NCBI GenBank assembly: GCA_036346225.1
Contig: JARFIW010001369.1
Coordinates: forward strand, 558,001-622,000
Direction: 5' to 3'
Origin: Platerodrilus igneus
Taxonomy: Eukaryota; Arthropoda; Insecta; Coleoptera; Lycidae
Length of the DNA: 64,000 nt
Shown in pieces: positions 20,111 through 30,844 of this stretch (positions within the stretch are counted from its first letter, which is position 1; each line of letters opens with the position of its first letter). Below the pieces are notes generated by a model. That model was not told the DNA's origin, ran no database searches, and was given only the letters and a program-made list of their open reading frames with translations. The translations under genes were made by a program, and so were the position numbers.

Positions 20111-20733
20111 ATGGTTAATGAACTTCTAGCTGATGTTCCTTTAACTACTGTTGTTGAAGTTCTTCCTGATGCTGTTTGTTTTTTAAGGTTGATGAAGTTT
20201 TACCTGATTCCCGTCCTTTAGGTAATGTTACTGAAGTGTTGGCAGATTCTGCTCCTTTTCCTAAGGTTCATATTGCTACAGCCAATGCTGTTTTCTGTCC
20301 TAACTGTGATACTTCTAGTCCTTTATCTAACGTCGTTGAAATTTTATCTACTTCTGTCCCTCTAGTTAACGTAACTGAAGTGCGCTCCGCGTGTGTTTCT
20401 CTTCGTAAGGTTGATTCTCATACAACCAATACCTTTTCTCTTTCTACCATGGATATTCTGACAACCCATGATGTTTCCCTTTCTACCGTTGACTTTCTTA
20501 CCTCCAACCCTAACAACAAACAACTTTCTTCCTTAACTCGTCGAGTTTCCTAAACTAGCCTTGCCACTGCTACATCCCCTGCTGTTCCTGTCTTGCGGGA
20601 AACTGCCCATAAGAGGCAGAAGTTTGTCTGTACTGATGCAAAACCTGAAGATGTTAGTCGACGAAATTCTAATGTTCTTGATCTTGTTTCGTCCTCCTTC
20701 TGGCGGCGCAAACGTCTTAAGCCCAATATATAG
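20111..20733 (+). pseudogene. Repeat-peptide open frame of the LTR element
   Basis: From ATG at 20111 a reading frame runs to about 20180, shifts at a run of six T, continues to a stop at 20551-20553, and in the same frame carries on to 20731-20733 (about 200 codons). The first part is built of degenerate units of about 13 residues around NVTEVLADSAPL (others: VVEVLPD, VDEVLPDSRPL, NVVEILSTSVPL). The last 60 residues are basic (HKRQKF, SRRN, FWRRKRLKPNI). It sits where gag should begin, 180 bp after the primer site, but I recognise no retroelement domain. It could be a decayed Gag-like or accessory protein, or the product of a captured tandem repeat. Confidence 0.45.
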
Positions 20734-20839
20734 TCCTCGCGCCCCAAATTTTTATGCCGACTGTGCTTTCCTTAGGTTTTGATTTCTGGACTTTAAGATT
20801 TCTTTATTTGCTTTCTTGTTCTTCGTTCTTTTTCATTAA

Positions 20840-21803
20840 CCCGTGTGGGTCCGGGAATATAATAGCCCCATGGTTCGACTTGCCTGTCGTAAGAGGCAAG
20901 TACAGCGGTCCAACACAACACACACACACACACGCACACTTATACACGCATAACACATACACACACCCCTCTTTCCCCCTCCCCCACACACACATGCACA
21001 CACGCACGCACGCACACGCATACACCTACTACACTGGGATTTTGTTTTATTTTCTTATGTACAATTCTTAGTTTTTTTTTTGGTTTTGTACTTGGTGCTT
21101 GGTGTTATTCTTTTTGGTTTTTCTTTTTTGTTCTCGTTCCTTTCGTTCTACATTCCTCTCCTTTTCACCGTTGCTGGTCTTCTTTGCTGTCGGTCCCTAG
21201 TCCGATTGTGTTTCGTGCATCCGGTCCTGTGGTAAGTGCTTTCTATTCCGTTCTTCTTTCTTCGGAAATCACGACTTAGTCGACTTTAGGACTAGTTAGC
21301 ATATCTTTTCTTTCGTTCTTCGATTTTGGTTACCACAGTTAGTCGTAGATTGTTTCGTTTTACCAGCGCTCTCCCTCTCTTCTTCTCGTTCTCCCTTGTT
21401 GTCCCTTTGTTAACTTGAAGCTTGATCGTTGGGTTCTGCTTTGGTTATTACTGCTCGGTTTCAGTCTCGCTTTTTTTTTGTTTTCTTGGTTTCTTCGCGG
21501 GAAACCAATCCTGTTCTGAAGACCGATATCCTTATGGTTCCTTTTCTGAAGAAACATCCTTTGACGACTTTCTCAGTGTTAACGACATTCTACCTTTGTC
21601 CACTTTCTACTTTTCCTTTTTTTATAAACTTTAAATTTTTCGATTTAGTTCGGTATACTGGTTCGTCGAGCGAAATGAGAATTCGTTCTTTTGCTTTTGG
21701 AGTGTTTTGTTTTGTTTTTCCTTTTTTTTCTCGTTAAGCGAATTTCTTTCTTGTGTTGGTGTTTTTTTGGTATTGCTTTCCTACCTCGACCTGTTAATTT
21801 TGC
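20840..21803 (+). repeat. 3-prime internal segment D1 of the LTR element
   Basis: Begins near AATAGCCCCATGGTT, with a perfect hairpin ACTTGCCT-GTCGTAAG-AGGCAAGT (20878-20901) and a CA-rich run at 20916-21027. It continues pyrimidine-rich to the purine tract at 21804. Homologous to D2 (22386-23380). Open frames here are composition artefacts. Confidence 0.7.
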
Positions 21804-21826
21804 TGGGGGAGGAGGTAGGGGGGAAT
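21804..21826 (+). other. Polypurine tract before LTR B
   Basis: G/A-only run ending at the TGTTACG LTR start; it would prime plus-strand DNA synthesis. Confidence 0.7.
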
Positions 21827-21827
21827 T

Positions 21828-22385
21828 TGTTACGTTTATTTTTCTACATAAATTAAATACCCTATATAGTGTACCTGTTCAGTATAAGCCCGCTTAACAT
21901 AATTTTAACTCAAATCCACTCTGCTTTTATAACGAAAATTTATTCGATAAATTAAATAGTCAATACCTTGTTGTATGTATCCGGTAATTTGTTAAACATT
22001 TCGATAACGTATAATGGCTTTCTCTTGTGTTTCCCATTTAAAGACGTCCTAATATTTGATCCTACTATTATTTAATAGCGTGTTTTCCAGTTTGCTAATC
22101 GCGCTTTCGATAACGCGGGGATTGCAGTTCGAACTCGTTTTATTTGAACTCATTTTGAATTTGATTCTGCAGCTTGTGCGTTGAAATACTTTCTACATTA
22201 TTCGTCACCGTACTTCAAAAGCAAGGCGCGTTTTTGTTCGACAAGTAGGAGGTATCTTGCGTGTATTGCTCTTAGCGGAAGTGCAAATTGGTTCTTTTTT
22301 ATGTAGACCCAACTGTTCGTTGACGTAGACCAACTGCTTTTGTCTGTAGACCGCTGCTGCAGTTTCGGTGGCAAAGCGTGTGCGT
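21828..22385 (+). repeat. Truncated LTR B
   Basis: Starts TGTTACGTTTATTTT and then follows LTR A/C with gaps (blocks CGAAAATTTATTCGATAAATT, GATTCTGCAGCTTGTGCG, GTAGACCAACTGCTTTTGTC). It stops near 22375 where a second internal segment begins, so the last third of the LTR is missing. Confidence 0.65.
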
Positions 22386-23392
22386 CCATGAATAGAATAG
22401 CCCCATGGTTGGACTTACCTGTCGTAAGAGGTGACTGCAGCGGTCCAACACAACACATACACACACCCACACTTAATACACGCATAACACATAACCACCC
22501 CACACGCATGCACACACGCACGTACACGCACACACCTACTCATACATAGCTACACTGGGATTCTGTTTTATTTTGTTTTGTACGATTCTTAGTTTTTTTG
22601 TTTTGTACTTGGAGTTGGTGTTATTTATTTTAGTTTTTTCTTTTTTTTCTCGTTCCTTTCGTTCCACTTTCCTTTCCTTATCGTTTTGCTGGTCTTCTTT
22701 GCTGTCGGTCTCTATACTGATTGTGCTTCGTTCATCCGCTCCTGTGGTAGATGCTTTCTAGTCCGTTTTTCTTCGGAAATTACAACTTAGTCGACTTTAG
22801 GACTAGTCCGCATTTCTTTTCTTTGGTTCTTCGATTACTATTGTTGGCTACCACAGTTTGTAGTACACCGTTTCCTTTTATCAGCGTACCTCCTCACTTT
22901 CTCTCGTTCTCTTTTGTTGTCCTTTTGTTTACGTGAGGCTTAACCCTTGGGTCCTGTATTGGCATGTACTGTTGGTTTTCTTCCTCGTTCCTTTTGTTTT
23001 GGTTTTTCGCGAGAAACCAATTTCTTTTCTTGAGGTTGAAGTCTTTACCGTTTCTTCACTAGAGACATCCGTCCATTGACGACTTTTTCAGTGTCAATGC
23101 CGTTCCACCTTAGTCCTCACTTGCGTCCCTTCCTTCCATCCTTTCCTTTTTTCTCTTCTATTATTGGTCCTTTCAGCCGGAGGAGAGTTCTTTTTCTTTA
23201 TTTTGGGGCGTTTCTCTTTTTTTCCTTTTCCTGTTTTCTTTTTGTTTGGTTTTCGTAACGAATTTCCTTTTAGTTTTAAGCAATTTTTTTTTCTTTTTGT
23301 TTGAGTTTTTTCTTTCTGTTTTTTTATGGTTCTGCCCACTCCCATTACTTTTTATTTCCTACACCGATCTGTTAATTTTACCCGGGGGGATT
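22386..23392 (+). repeat. 3-prime internal segment D2 with purine tract
   Basis: Homologous to D1: the same AATAGCCCCATGG start, hairpin core CCTGTCGTAAGAGG (stem partly lost) and CA-rich run (22445-22540). It ends CCCGGGGGGATT directly before LTR C. Confidence 0.7.
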
Positions 23393-24646
23393 TGTTACGT
23401 TCCAAATTTGTTTTAAAATTTCTTTGGTTAACTCGAATACCTTTTGCTTTTAAAACGAAAAGTTATTCAATAAATTAAATAGTCTATGCCTTGTTTTAGG
23501 TATCCGGTAATCTGCTAAATCCTTCAACATAATTAATAATAAATACGCTTTCTACAAATTTTCATTTTGAACGTATTTATTTCAAAACGACAAGTTTATG
23601 GTGGCGCACTATCCGGTAAAACCCGGGTTTTCCAGTTTTAATCGCGCTTCGATAAGCGAGGATTTGCAGTTCGAATTCGTGTTATCTGAACCATTGTTGA
23701 ATTTGATTCTACAGCTTGTGCGTCGAAGTGCTTTCTACATTATTCGTCGCCGTATTTCAAAAGCAATGCACTTTTTTATGTTCGACAACTAGGAGGTGTC
23801 TTGCGTGTATTGGTGAGTCTCCCCGCGCGTATCCATTCTAATCAGATTTTCTTTTTAGCTTTTTTTTAGCTGGAGGCCAAATGGGTTCTTTCTTTCTGTA
23901 GACCAACTGCTTTTGTCTGTAGACCGTTGCTGCAGTTATGGTAGCAGGGTAAATAAATCCTGACGACCATGGCGTTGCTGTGCTGACTCACCCCCGACGG
24001 CTTGCAAGCTAAGTATCCAGACACATACAGGTATACAACTTGTTTTTTGTGTGTCAATGGCATATTCCGTATCAACGTTTGGCGTAGAAACGTGACGTAG
24101 AACTATTGTTCGTTGCTGCTGATCGATATCATCGCTCTACAGATGTGAGGTACCTTTGTTAAAAATGTTGGACAGACATACGCTTATTCTTTTATACTGA
24201 GTGGTTTATTTTACAAACGGTACTATTTACGATTTGAAAGATGTTTGACAAAAGCTCGCGCACGCTAATTCTTTCCTACTAATTAGTTATTTTACAAAAA
24301 GTATTAGGTGAAATTTTAGAAACGCTTGATAAAAGTTCTCACAGGTATATTTACTACTGATTAATTTTATTTTGTGTGAATTACGAGATGCGCACTTCGT
24401 ATCTAAATTCCTAAATTGTTCGTACAATATAATTGTTTGCTGTGAAATAATAACACCTAATTTATTTTCTGTTTGCTTGTTTGTACAGAATCCTCTATTT
24501 ATTTTTATGTGTCAATAGATAAGCGTGGGCGATTTGTTTTTCTTTTTTTTGTTTTTTTTTGGTATTTTGGTAAATCCCCCCACTTTCCGGGTTTGTTAAA
24601 TAGCATGATATTTACTTTTCTTCCGGCTACGTCCATTTACGTAGCA
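23393..24646 (+). repeat. LTR C
   Basis: 1,254 bp, TGTTACGTTCCAAATTTG to ACGTAGCA. Same family and orientation as LTR A. Preceded by a purine tract and followed by a primer-binding-like site, so the element restarts here: the order is LTR-internal-LTR-internal-LTR-internal, all head to tail. Confidence 0.8.
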
Positions 24647-24653
24647 TAATTTC

Positions 24654-24808
24654 CGACGCCCTGGTGTGGGGCTGCGAGTTTGTTTTAGTTAAATTTTTTT
24701 GTGCCCGATTTTGCTTCGATTTGATTTTGGTTAGCGTTCGCTTTGATTTGGTTCGCTTAATTTCTGCCCCAATTTTTGTTTTGCTTCTCGGCCTGATACT
24801 ACTTATGT
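24654..24808 (+). other. Primer site and restart of the internal region after LTR C
   Basis: CGACGCCCTGGTGTGGGGC and about 135 bp more match 19910-20100 closely. Similarity ends just before the repeat-peptide start codon. Confidence 0.65.
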
Positions 24809-25249
24809 TTTCTTCCCTTACGTTCGAACTGGTATTTATTTTTTTCCGTTATTTCTGGCGTGGGTTCAATCTTCTTAAATTTTAGTTTTGTTTTCTTTCC
24901 TAACCGCTCAATATTATCGGTTAGTTAATTTCAGATTATTGGACTTGTTTTTTCGCCAATAATCCTAGCCCATTGCAAACGATGGAACCCAAATTCTTTT
25001 TCTTTCCTTCCATCTCTGTACATTTTGTTTCCCCCGTCAAATCTAGAGTTAGTTTTTACCTTAGATTTTTCTTTTATTCTACAGCCCCATTCTAATTTCT
25101 ATTTTGTTTCGCTCCTATTGGTGTTCCTGAAGTTTATCCGTCGGATGTTTTAGATTATCCTGTATTCGCAATACCTTTTTAACTTCCATCGAGTTTCGGT
25201 TAGCCTTTATATACTTACTTTCTACCAATTTTTTTCTTGTTCGTGGTAA
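24809..25249 (+). other. Pyrimidine-rich interval, no gene recognised
   Basis: No coding or repeat match found. It may be the 5-prime part of the next LTR. Confidence 0.35.
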
Positions 25250-25635
25250 ACAAGTGGCTGAAAACAATCTACTATATATTTTTTGTTGTTTTGTTTAATT
25301 TTGTTTATGTAAATATTAGAATCATGGGTAAAATTAGTGCGAGTTAAGTCAGGGATGTTTTAATTATTTTTACGTAGATTTTGTACTGTACAAATCCTCC
25401 GGGAAGTGTTTTGGATGAATGTTGTTTTCTACGCGGGTTGGTTTTCTTTTTTCTAACTTTTTTAACTAGAGGCTTTGTAAATAAAATTTCTTTTTCTTTC
25501 TTTATAACCCACTCACTCTGCGATTTTTTAGCTAGCACTGTATTCGTTGGATTCCTTTTTTGTTGCGGTACTCCGTGCGGGTTATTTCTTTGCATATTTT
25601 ACTTTTCTTTCTTGTCCGCACAGAATGCCGTAACA
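25250..25635 (+). repeat. LTR E1, 3-prime part, second LTR family
   Basis: Contains GTAAATAAAATTT (poly(A) signal), ACCCACTCACTCTGC and, at the end, an inverted repeat TTGCGGTACTCCGTGCGGG ... CCGCACAGAATGCCGTAACA around a loop of about 45 nt. It ends CGTAACA. Homologous parts: 28981-29356, 32330-32455, 32815-33105 and, reversed, 50045-50300. The left border was not found. Confidence 0.65.
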
Positions 25636-25640
25636 TATTT

Positions 25641-25658
25641 TGACGCCCAACGTGGGGC
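25641..25658 (+). other. Primer-binding site next to LTR E1
   Basis: TGACGCCCAACGTGGGGC differs by one base from the retroviral lysine-tRNA primer site. It lies 5 bp after the LTR end. No gag follows, so the element is truncated or non-autonomous. Confidence 0.75.
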
Positions 25659-27540
25659 ACAACTTTTTGGTGGACATCTACTGGATCACTGGCACCTCAT
25701 ACTTTTAATTTGATTATATAACATAATCCTGTTCGGTACATTTTTACATTATAGTTTGGAAATTAACAAAATTTACTAAAGCTTTCTGTGAACATATTAA
25801 CGAGTAGTAGCTTTAAAACGAGCAAAAGTCATTTAAGTACCGCTTGACGGAATCGGAAAATACCATTACAGGAATTTATTTATCTTCAGTGTTTATTTTT
25901 AGGCATTAAAATTGCCATCTGTGGAAGTGCGGCAGAAAGACGAATCCAATGGTCCCATGACTTTTACGATCTTACATGACTATTTCACTAAAAAATATTC
26001 TTCAAATTGTATTTTTTCTTATTAAAAGAAATAGCATATTTCTAATTGTAGACACGCGAGACTAACAGTTTCTTGAAAGGAATCATCCGAGATATGTCCC
26101 GTACAATCAACTTATGGTTTCATTCTCACAAGCGAAACTACAGTCAAATATCTAAAACCCGCTCAACGTCCATTAAGCAGAACCGGTCGGAGCGTTCTCA
26201 AATAAAACGAGTATGCATGAAACTCATGGAATTATGAACGCCGTGTAGGATAAGTTGCCTAACTGTTAGTATAACATTATAGAAATGTAACAGACCAATT
26301 AATAATATATTAGATACGGAGTAACGATAAGCGAATCAGAAATAACCTAGCAGAAAAACGTACACAACTCATTGCAATATTTCCAAAAACAAGTGTTAGT
26401 GATAATCGAATACCACATTTAAACGCTGTCAAAACAAAATAAATCAAAGCATTTTTAAATTACAACTAAATATTTTAATAAAATCCTACAGGGCGATGAA
26501 TAAGCAATCGTTTAGAATTGAGAAGCCGGTCGAAATTATCAGTAAATACTCAAGTACAGAAACTGCACGTAACAAACTTTCCGCAAGCTTTTTTACTATT
26601 TTTAGAGTGAGCGGTTAACTCCAGGTTAAAAATTACCCAAGACAAAATCTCCAGAAAAACTCAAAAGAAAAGCCCAAAAACGATCGGGCTATTTATAAAA
26701 ATAAACCTGTTGATAGAATTCTGGATAAGGTTGAGAGAGTAAATCCTGGATAAATCAGATAAAAAAGAGTGAGGTGGCACTCATCCTCGTATGCTGCATC
26801 TACTGCATAAATTGATACATATCACTCATATCTGGAGCATTGGTGCTGAAATTAAACTTTTAATGCTTTGCCAGATGTTTTAATCGATTAGAATGTTATA
26901 ATTTTACTTGATGAACGATCACTTTAATTAAGATAATTTTTTCCTCACCTTTATAATTAAATCAAGATTTTGAATAAGCTGCACCCTATCATCAAATTTA
27001 ATTGGACTACTCCTAGTTGTAAGTCCTTGGAATCTCAATTTTGCAATAATTATAAACGTGGTACGTTCAACCTTTAATCTATACCGAAACCATATACATC
27101 AAAAGGATGCGTAATTGTAACTTTCTATAGCACGGAAAGGTATAAATTATTACCTACAGGTGACATGTACTCTTTCAAACAGTTTGTACATCAAATAAAT
27201 AGCAGAAACGTGACATAGGTAATGATGTGGTTACACATTCGCATTGGCTAATCGATCGGGCCTTTTATGTTCATAATGGATACTCACATAACCTCAAAAT
27301 TTTTTGTAATTACTGTTTGCATGAATAGTTTCAATATCGTGATGAAATATATCAATAATTGTAGTTGTGTCTGTTTAAATTCATCAATTAAAAGAGGTGT
27401 TTTAGAATACCTACAATTTTGTTGTGCAATCACGCAAACAAAGAGTCATTACGAACGATTTTACAAAATTAAAAATAACTTCTAGTTATTTTACTGGATG
27501 AACGGATTATAGAAAGTAGAATAGATTTTATTTAGTAAGA
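25659..27540. other. Non-coding interval, nothing recognised
   Basis: AT-rich with only short chance frames; no repeat match to the rest of the window seen. Confidence 0.4.
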
Positions 27541-27559
27541 TACTGATGCCCACAAACCC

Positions 27560-28025
27560 CAAAAAATCTAAGGAGCTTCAAACGCTCGACCAAATTACTT
27601 CTTAATTGTTCTCTTTTTAAGATAACCACCAAGCCTATTGGAGAGAAATTAGAACAGTGCCAGACGGAATTCACCAAGCTTCTCTCGTGTACTAAAGGTT
27701 TTCTTTCAGATTATTTCGTTGTGACCACCAAATCTAACGGAATACAATGAAATAATCCCTTATAACTACACAACCACTGCACTTCCGAAGCCATCAGAAC
27801 CACCTCGTAGAGCGCGTGACATTAACATGCACGCCATAATTGGAAACATTCCGCCATTAGCTCGCTCTAATTTTTACCAATCAAGGACGTCGCTCGTATG
27901 CCAGCATCTTTGCCTACTAGACGTAGCGTACCTAAATGTAGAAATTCTATCCCAGTCACCGTCGCTAGGTTCCGCATTGCATTTAGCGTAACGATGGACG
28001 TCATTTTCTACACAATGTGCCAGGC
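27560..28025 (+). mobile_element. 3-prime fragment of the second Gypsy family
   Basis: Blocks GTGTACTAAAGG, TCAGATTATTTCGTTGTGAC, AGCTCGCTCTAATTTTTACC and CAGTCACCGTCGCTAGGT match 16890-17190 in order and orientation. No open frame. Confidence 0.6.
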
Positions 28026-28790
28026 CCGCCGCTGTATATTTAATTTTGCTATTTAATTTGATTTGTATTTTTTTTCTTGAGTCCCAGATTGCAGTTTTCT
28101 AATTTTAATATGTCAAATTGTTACGTAGAAAAGTTTAAATAAGGTTTGTGTACCGAAAGTTAACTTGTTTGTTAGGGGTGCATGGGTAAATAGGACGGAC
28201 AGTAATTGGTAGCTCGTTGACCTCGATGAATGTGTTTTACCTGTCTGATGTTGCTGGTAGATCTATGAAAGTGAAACGTTTATTGATACGGTCTGGGTAT
28301 GCAAGTTCAGGATTGATGTAGTGTAATTGTGTTTGTCTAGTGCGCAAGGATTGTTATTGAATGATTCAGCAATGTATTGAAGAATTTACAGAGAATGTAC
28401 GACGCTTAGGTATATACAAGTAGCAAGCTTACGAAAACAGGAACTTGAGTACTTTTATCTTTTTTAGTACATAAGCTTGAGCCAACCCCTGAAATACTGG
28501 TTGGATAAGAATTTGGGACTTATACAGAGTGGGTCAAAAAGCTATACTAAATCATATTCAAGGGTATGGATTCTCTTGACAATTTACTTAAGTTTAAGAT
28601 ATTAATTTTTAATAATTATTTGCTTGGCATGTAAAATGCAAACAGGTTTACGCTACAAATATTACTTTAAACGGAAACATTGATATTTTCAGTGAAAATT
28701 GTGATTGTACGTTAATATAAACAAATACTGTTATATAAATTTTCTTGTTACTTTTAAAAGTGCTTTTGGACTCTTAAGTAAGTATCTAAA
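28026..28790. other. Non-coding interval, nothing recognised
   Basis: No coding signal or repeat identified. Confidence 0.35.
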
Positions 28791-28796
28791 TATAGT

Positions 28797-28967
28797 TATA
28801 GTCGAAATCAGGAAAGAATAAATTCACGTCATAGATTGCTGAATTAAAAAACAACATACTTTTAAATCTTATGCATTAAGTATACTCCTATAGATTCTTT
28901 AAAGGTATGTCTGTTTTTGACTCAGAAAACTATGACGTGCATTCATTCTTTTCTGATTTCGACTATA
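28797..28967. repeat. 171-bp hairpin (MITE-like)
   Basis: Outer arms of 38 bp (TATAGTCGAAATCAGGAAAG and its inverse) match with three or four differences, and the inner 35 bp also pair after a small gap. The whole element is one foldback with a loop of about 30 bp. No coding sequence. Confidence 0.75.
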
Positions 28968-28980
28968 TATAAATTGTTCT

Positions 28981-29356
28981 TATGTATATTTTGGTATTCA
29001 AAGAGTATGCTACCAAAGTGATTGAAAACAATCTATGATATGGTTTTTTATTTTTATCTTATGTAAATATCAGAACCGAAGTTAAAATTTGGATATCACT
29101 TAATTATATTTAGCGGAGGCTTTGATGTATTAAGTAAATTCTTCGGGATGTTATGGATAAATATTGTTTTCTATCGAGGGCTAACTTTCCTCGTTATAAC
29201 ATGTTGTTTTATTAGAGGTTTCTGTAAATAAATTCATTTTTTGAGGTTGCCTGTTCTTCCCGAGTGATCTACCCCACTCTACTAAGCTAGTACGGCATTA
29301 CTTCCTTAAATTTGCTCCTTATTTTGTTGCGGTACTCGGTGCGGCGTTACGGTAAC
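28981..29356 (+). repeat. LTR E2 fragment
   Basis: Matches LTR E1 in order: GAAAACAATCTA, TTATGTAAATAT, GATAAATATTGTTTTCTA, TAGAGGTTTCTGTAAATAAA, CTACCCCACTCTAC and TTTTGTTGCGGTACTCGGTGCGG. The closing half of the terminal hairpin is lost. Confidence 0.6.
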
Positions 29357-30229
29357 TTTTTTAAATAGAGCGATTCTGCATTAAATTGCAACGACCTTAA
29401 TTGAAAACGCCAATCTAAACCCTTTTTATGTTATTCTCAAATAGTTCCAACTTAACATATACATATTAAAGTAAGGATTGGCTTCTTCTAAACACTTTAA
29501 TAATTTCTTGTTCCGTGAAATACGCGTTTGTTATTTCAAATAGTTATTCGTCGAAATGTTTGCTATTGTAAACCACTATAAAAACCTAGAATCTCGCCTT
29601 AAGCAATTCCTTGAAAAACATTCCAACCGCCGCTTGTTATTTCAACAGTCAATTCGTTAAAACAAACAAACATTTTGCTTCTGATAGGTTCTTTGGAAAG
29701 ATTAAATACTTTGATGGTTTGTTATCTACACGTGTTCTGTAAAATTCTATTTTATTATCTACACGTGTTCGGTTGCTCAAATTTTTTAGGTAATAAAAGC
29801 GTCCACCTAATTGGGTTATTTCGTGGTATATTTGTACCGTGGATCGATAATCATACAAACCTCTATTGTTTTCTAAAAAGTCATGTAATTTTATTTGCTG
29901 GGTTGTGTTTATAGTTGTCTAAATCGCAGGAACGTTTTAGAATGTATTTTGCTTTCCCATGCAAACAACGAAATATAATGGAATTAATTATCGTATTTTG
30001 CTTTCTTTATTGCTTGCACTTTACGAATAGTTTCGCCGTTGTGGTGTAGAATGTATATTTTCGCTTACTTTTGTAGAACCTGTATGAATCTATTGCTGGA
30101 AATGGTTTTATGTTTTCTTCCATCGTTTCAAAGCTGAATAAATACAAGACCAACTTTAAAACGGGGTTTTACTTATTTCGTCCTACGTATACGATACTTC
30201 TGTTATACTACGTCCTTTGAGCATTGTAA
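29357..30229. other. Non-coding interval
   Basis: Only a short direct repeat ATTATCTACACGTGTTC-like (29724-29770) was noticed. Confidence 0.35.
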
Positions 30230-30535
30230 AGTCGCGCTTTTAAAATGCATTTGTGCTAGTATAGTTAAGTTTTTCCTGCACCCAGCCGTAGACGAATACA
30301 GCCACATTTCCTCATCCTAAGCTGGTAACAAAAAGAAGATAGCTCCAGGTACAATATATTTTTCTGTTTGCTTTATTTTGTGTTGCTGTTTGAGAAGATA
30401 GACACTTCTTTTAATTGGTTTCGCAATAAATTCGTTAACGCACGCTTACAACATGAACAATTATGCACTTATTTGTAAAACTTGATATTTAAAATTTTAA
30501 TGCATTGAGCGCTTTTCTACTGTTTACTTTTTATC
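30230..30535 (+). repeat. Left arm of a 2.5-kb-spaced inverted repeat
   Basis: Blocks TGCTAGTATAGTTAAGTT, CAGCCGTAGACGAATACAGCC and GAGCGCTTTTCTACTGTTTAC occur inverted at 32470-32755. No coding. Probably an LTR piece. Confidence 0.6.
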
Positions 30536-30584
30536 GTATTGTAACGCGTCTTCTTTTAATCTGTAGTGTGTGGGCAGTGTTAAA

Positions 30585-30650
30585 ACAATAAACTGGTATC
30601 ACTAACTCTTGGTCCGTCACGCGAGTGATACCTGACAAGGTGGATACCTT
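30585..30650 (+). other. LTR-end-like hairpin with poly(A) signal
   Basis: AATAAA is followed by GGTATCAC ... GTGATACC (30595-30602 and 30625-30632) and then TGACAAGGTGGATACCTTG. The order poly(A) signal, stem, primer-like sequence repeats that of the other LTR ends in this window. Confidence 0.35.
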
Positions 30651-30844
30651 GCCTAAAACATTGTCTTGTTAATATTTGACACGGAAACGTGTAACACTGT
30701 TTGTTGATGATATTTCTAATTAAAGTAGAATGTATTTAGGTAATTAATAGTTTTTGAGTTGACACTAGAACCCACAAGCCTGAGATAAATACGGGACTAC
30801 CTTTGCACAGGGCGCTCAACAACCACTTTTAATAACCCCCACTA

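Noticed and set aside
20804..21025. Cys/Val-rich proteins over the CA-rich run
   Set aside because: Translation of CA/TG dinucleotide repeats (also at 22198-22533); no real gene.
23094..23345. Lys-rich protein opposite the pyrimidine-rich internal segment
   Set aside because: Composition artefact of the long TTTC/TTTT-rich strand; the frame is not kept in the homologous D1 segment.
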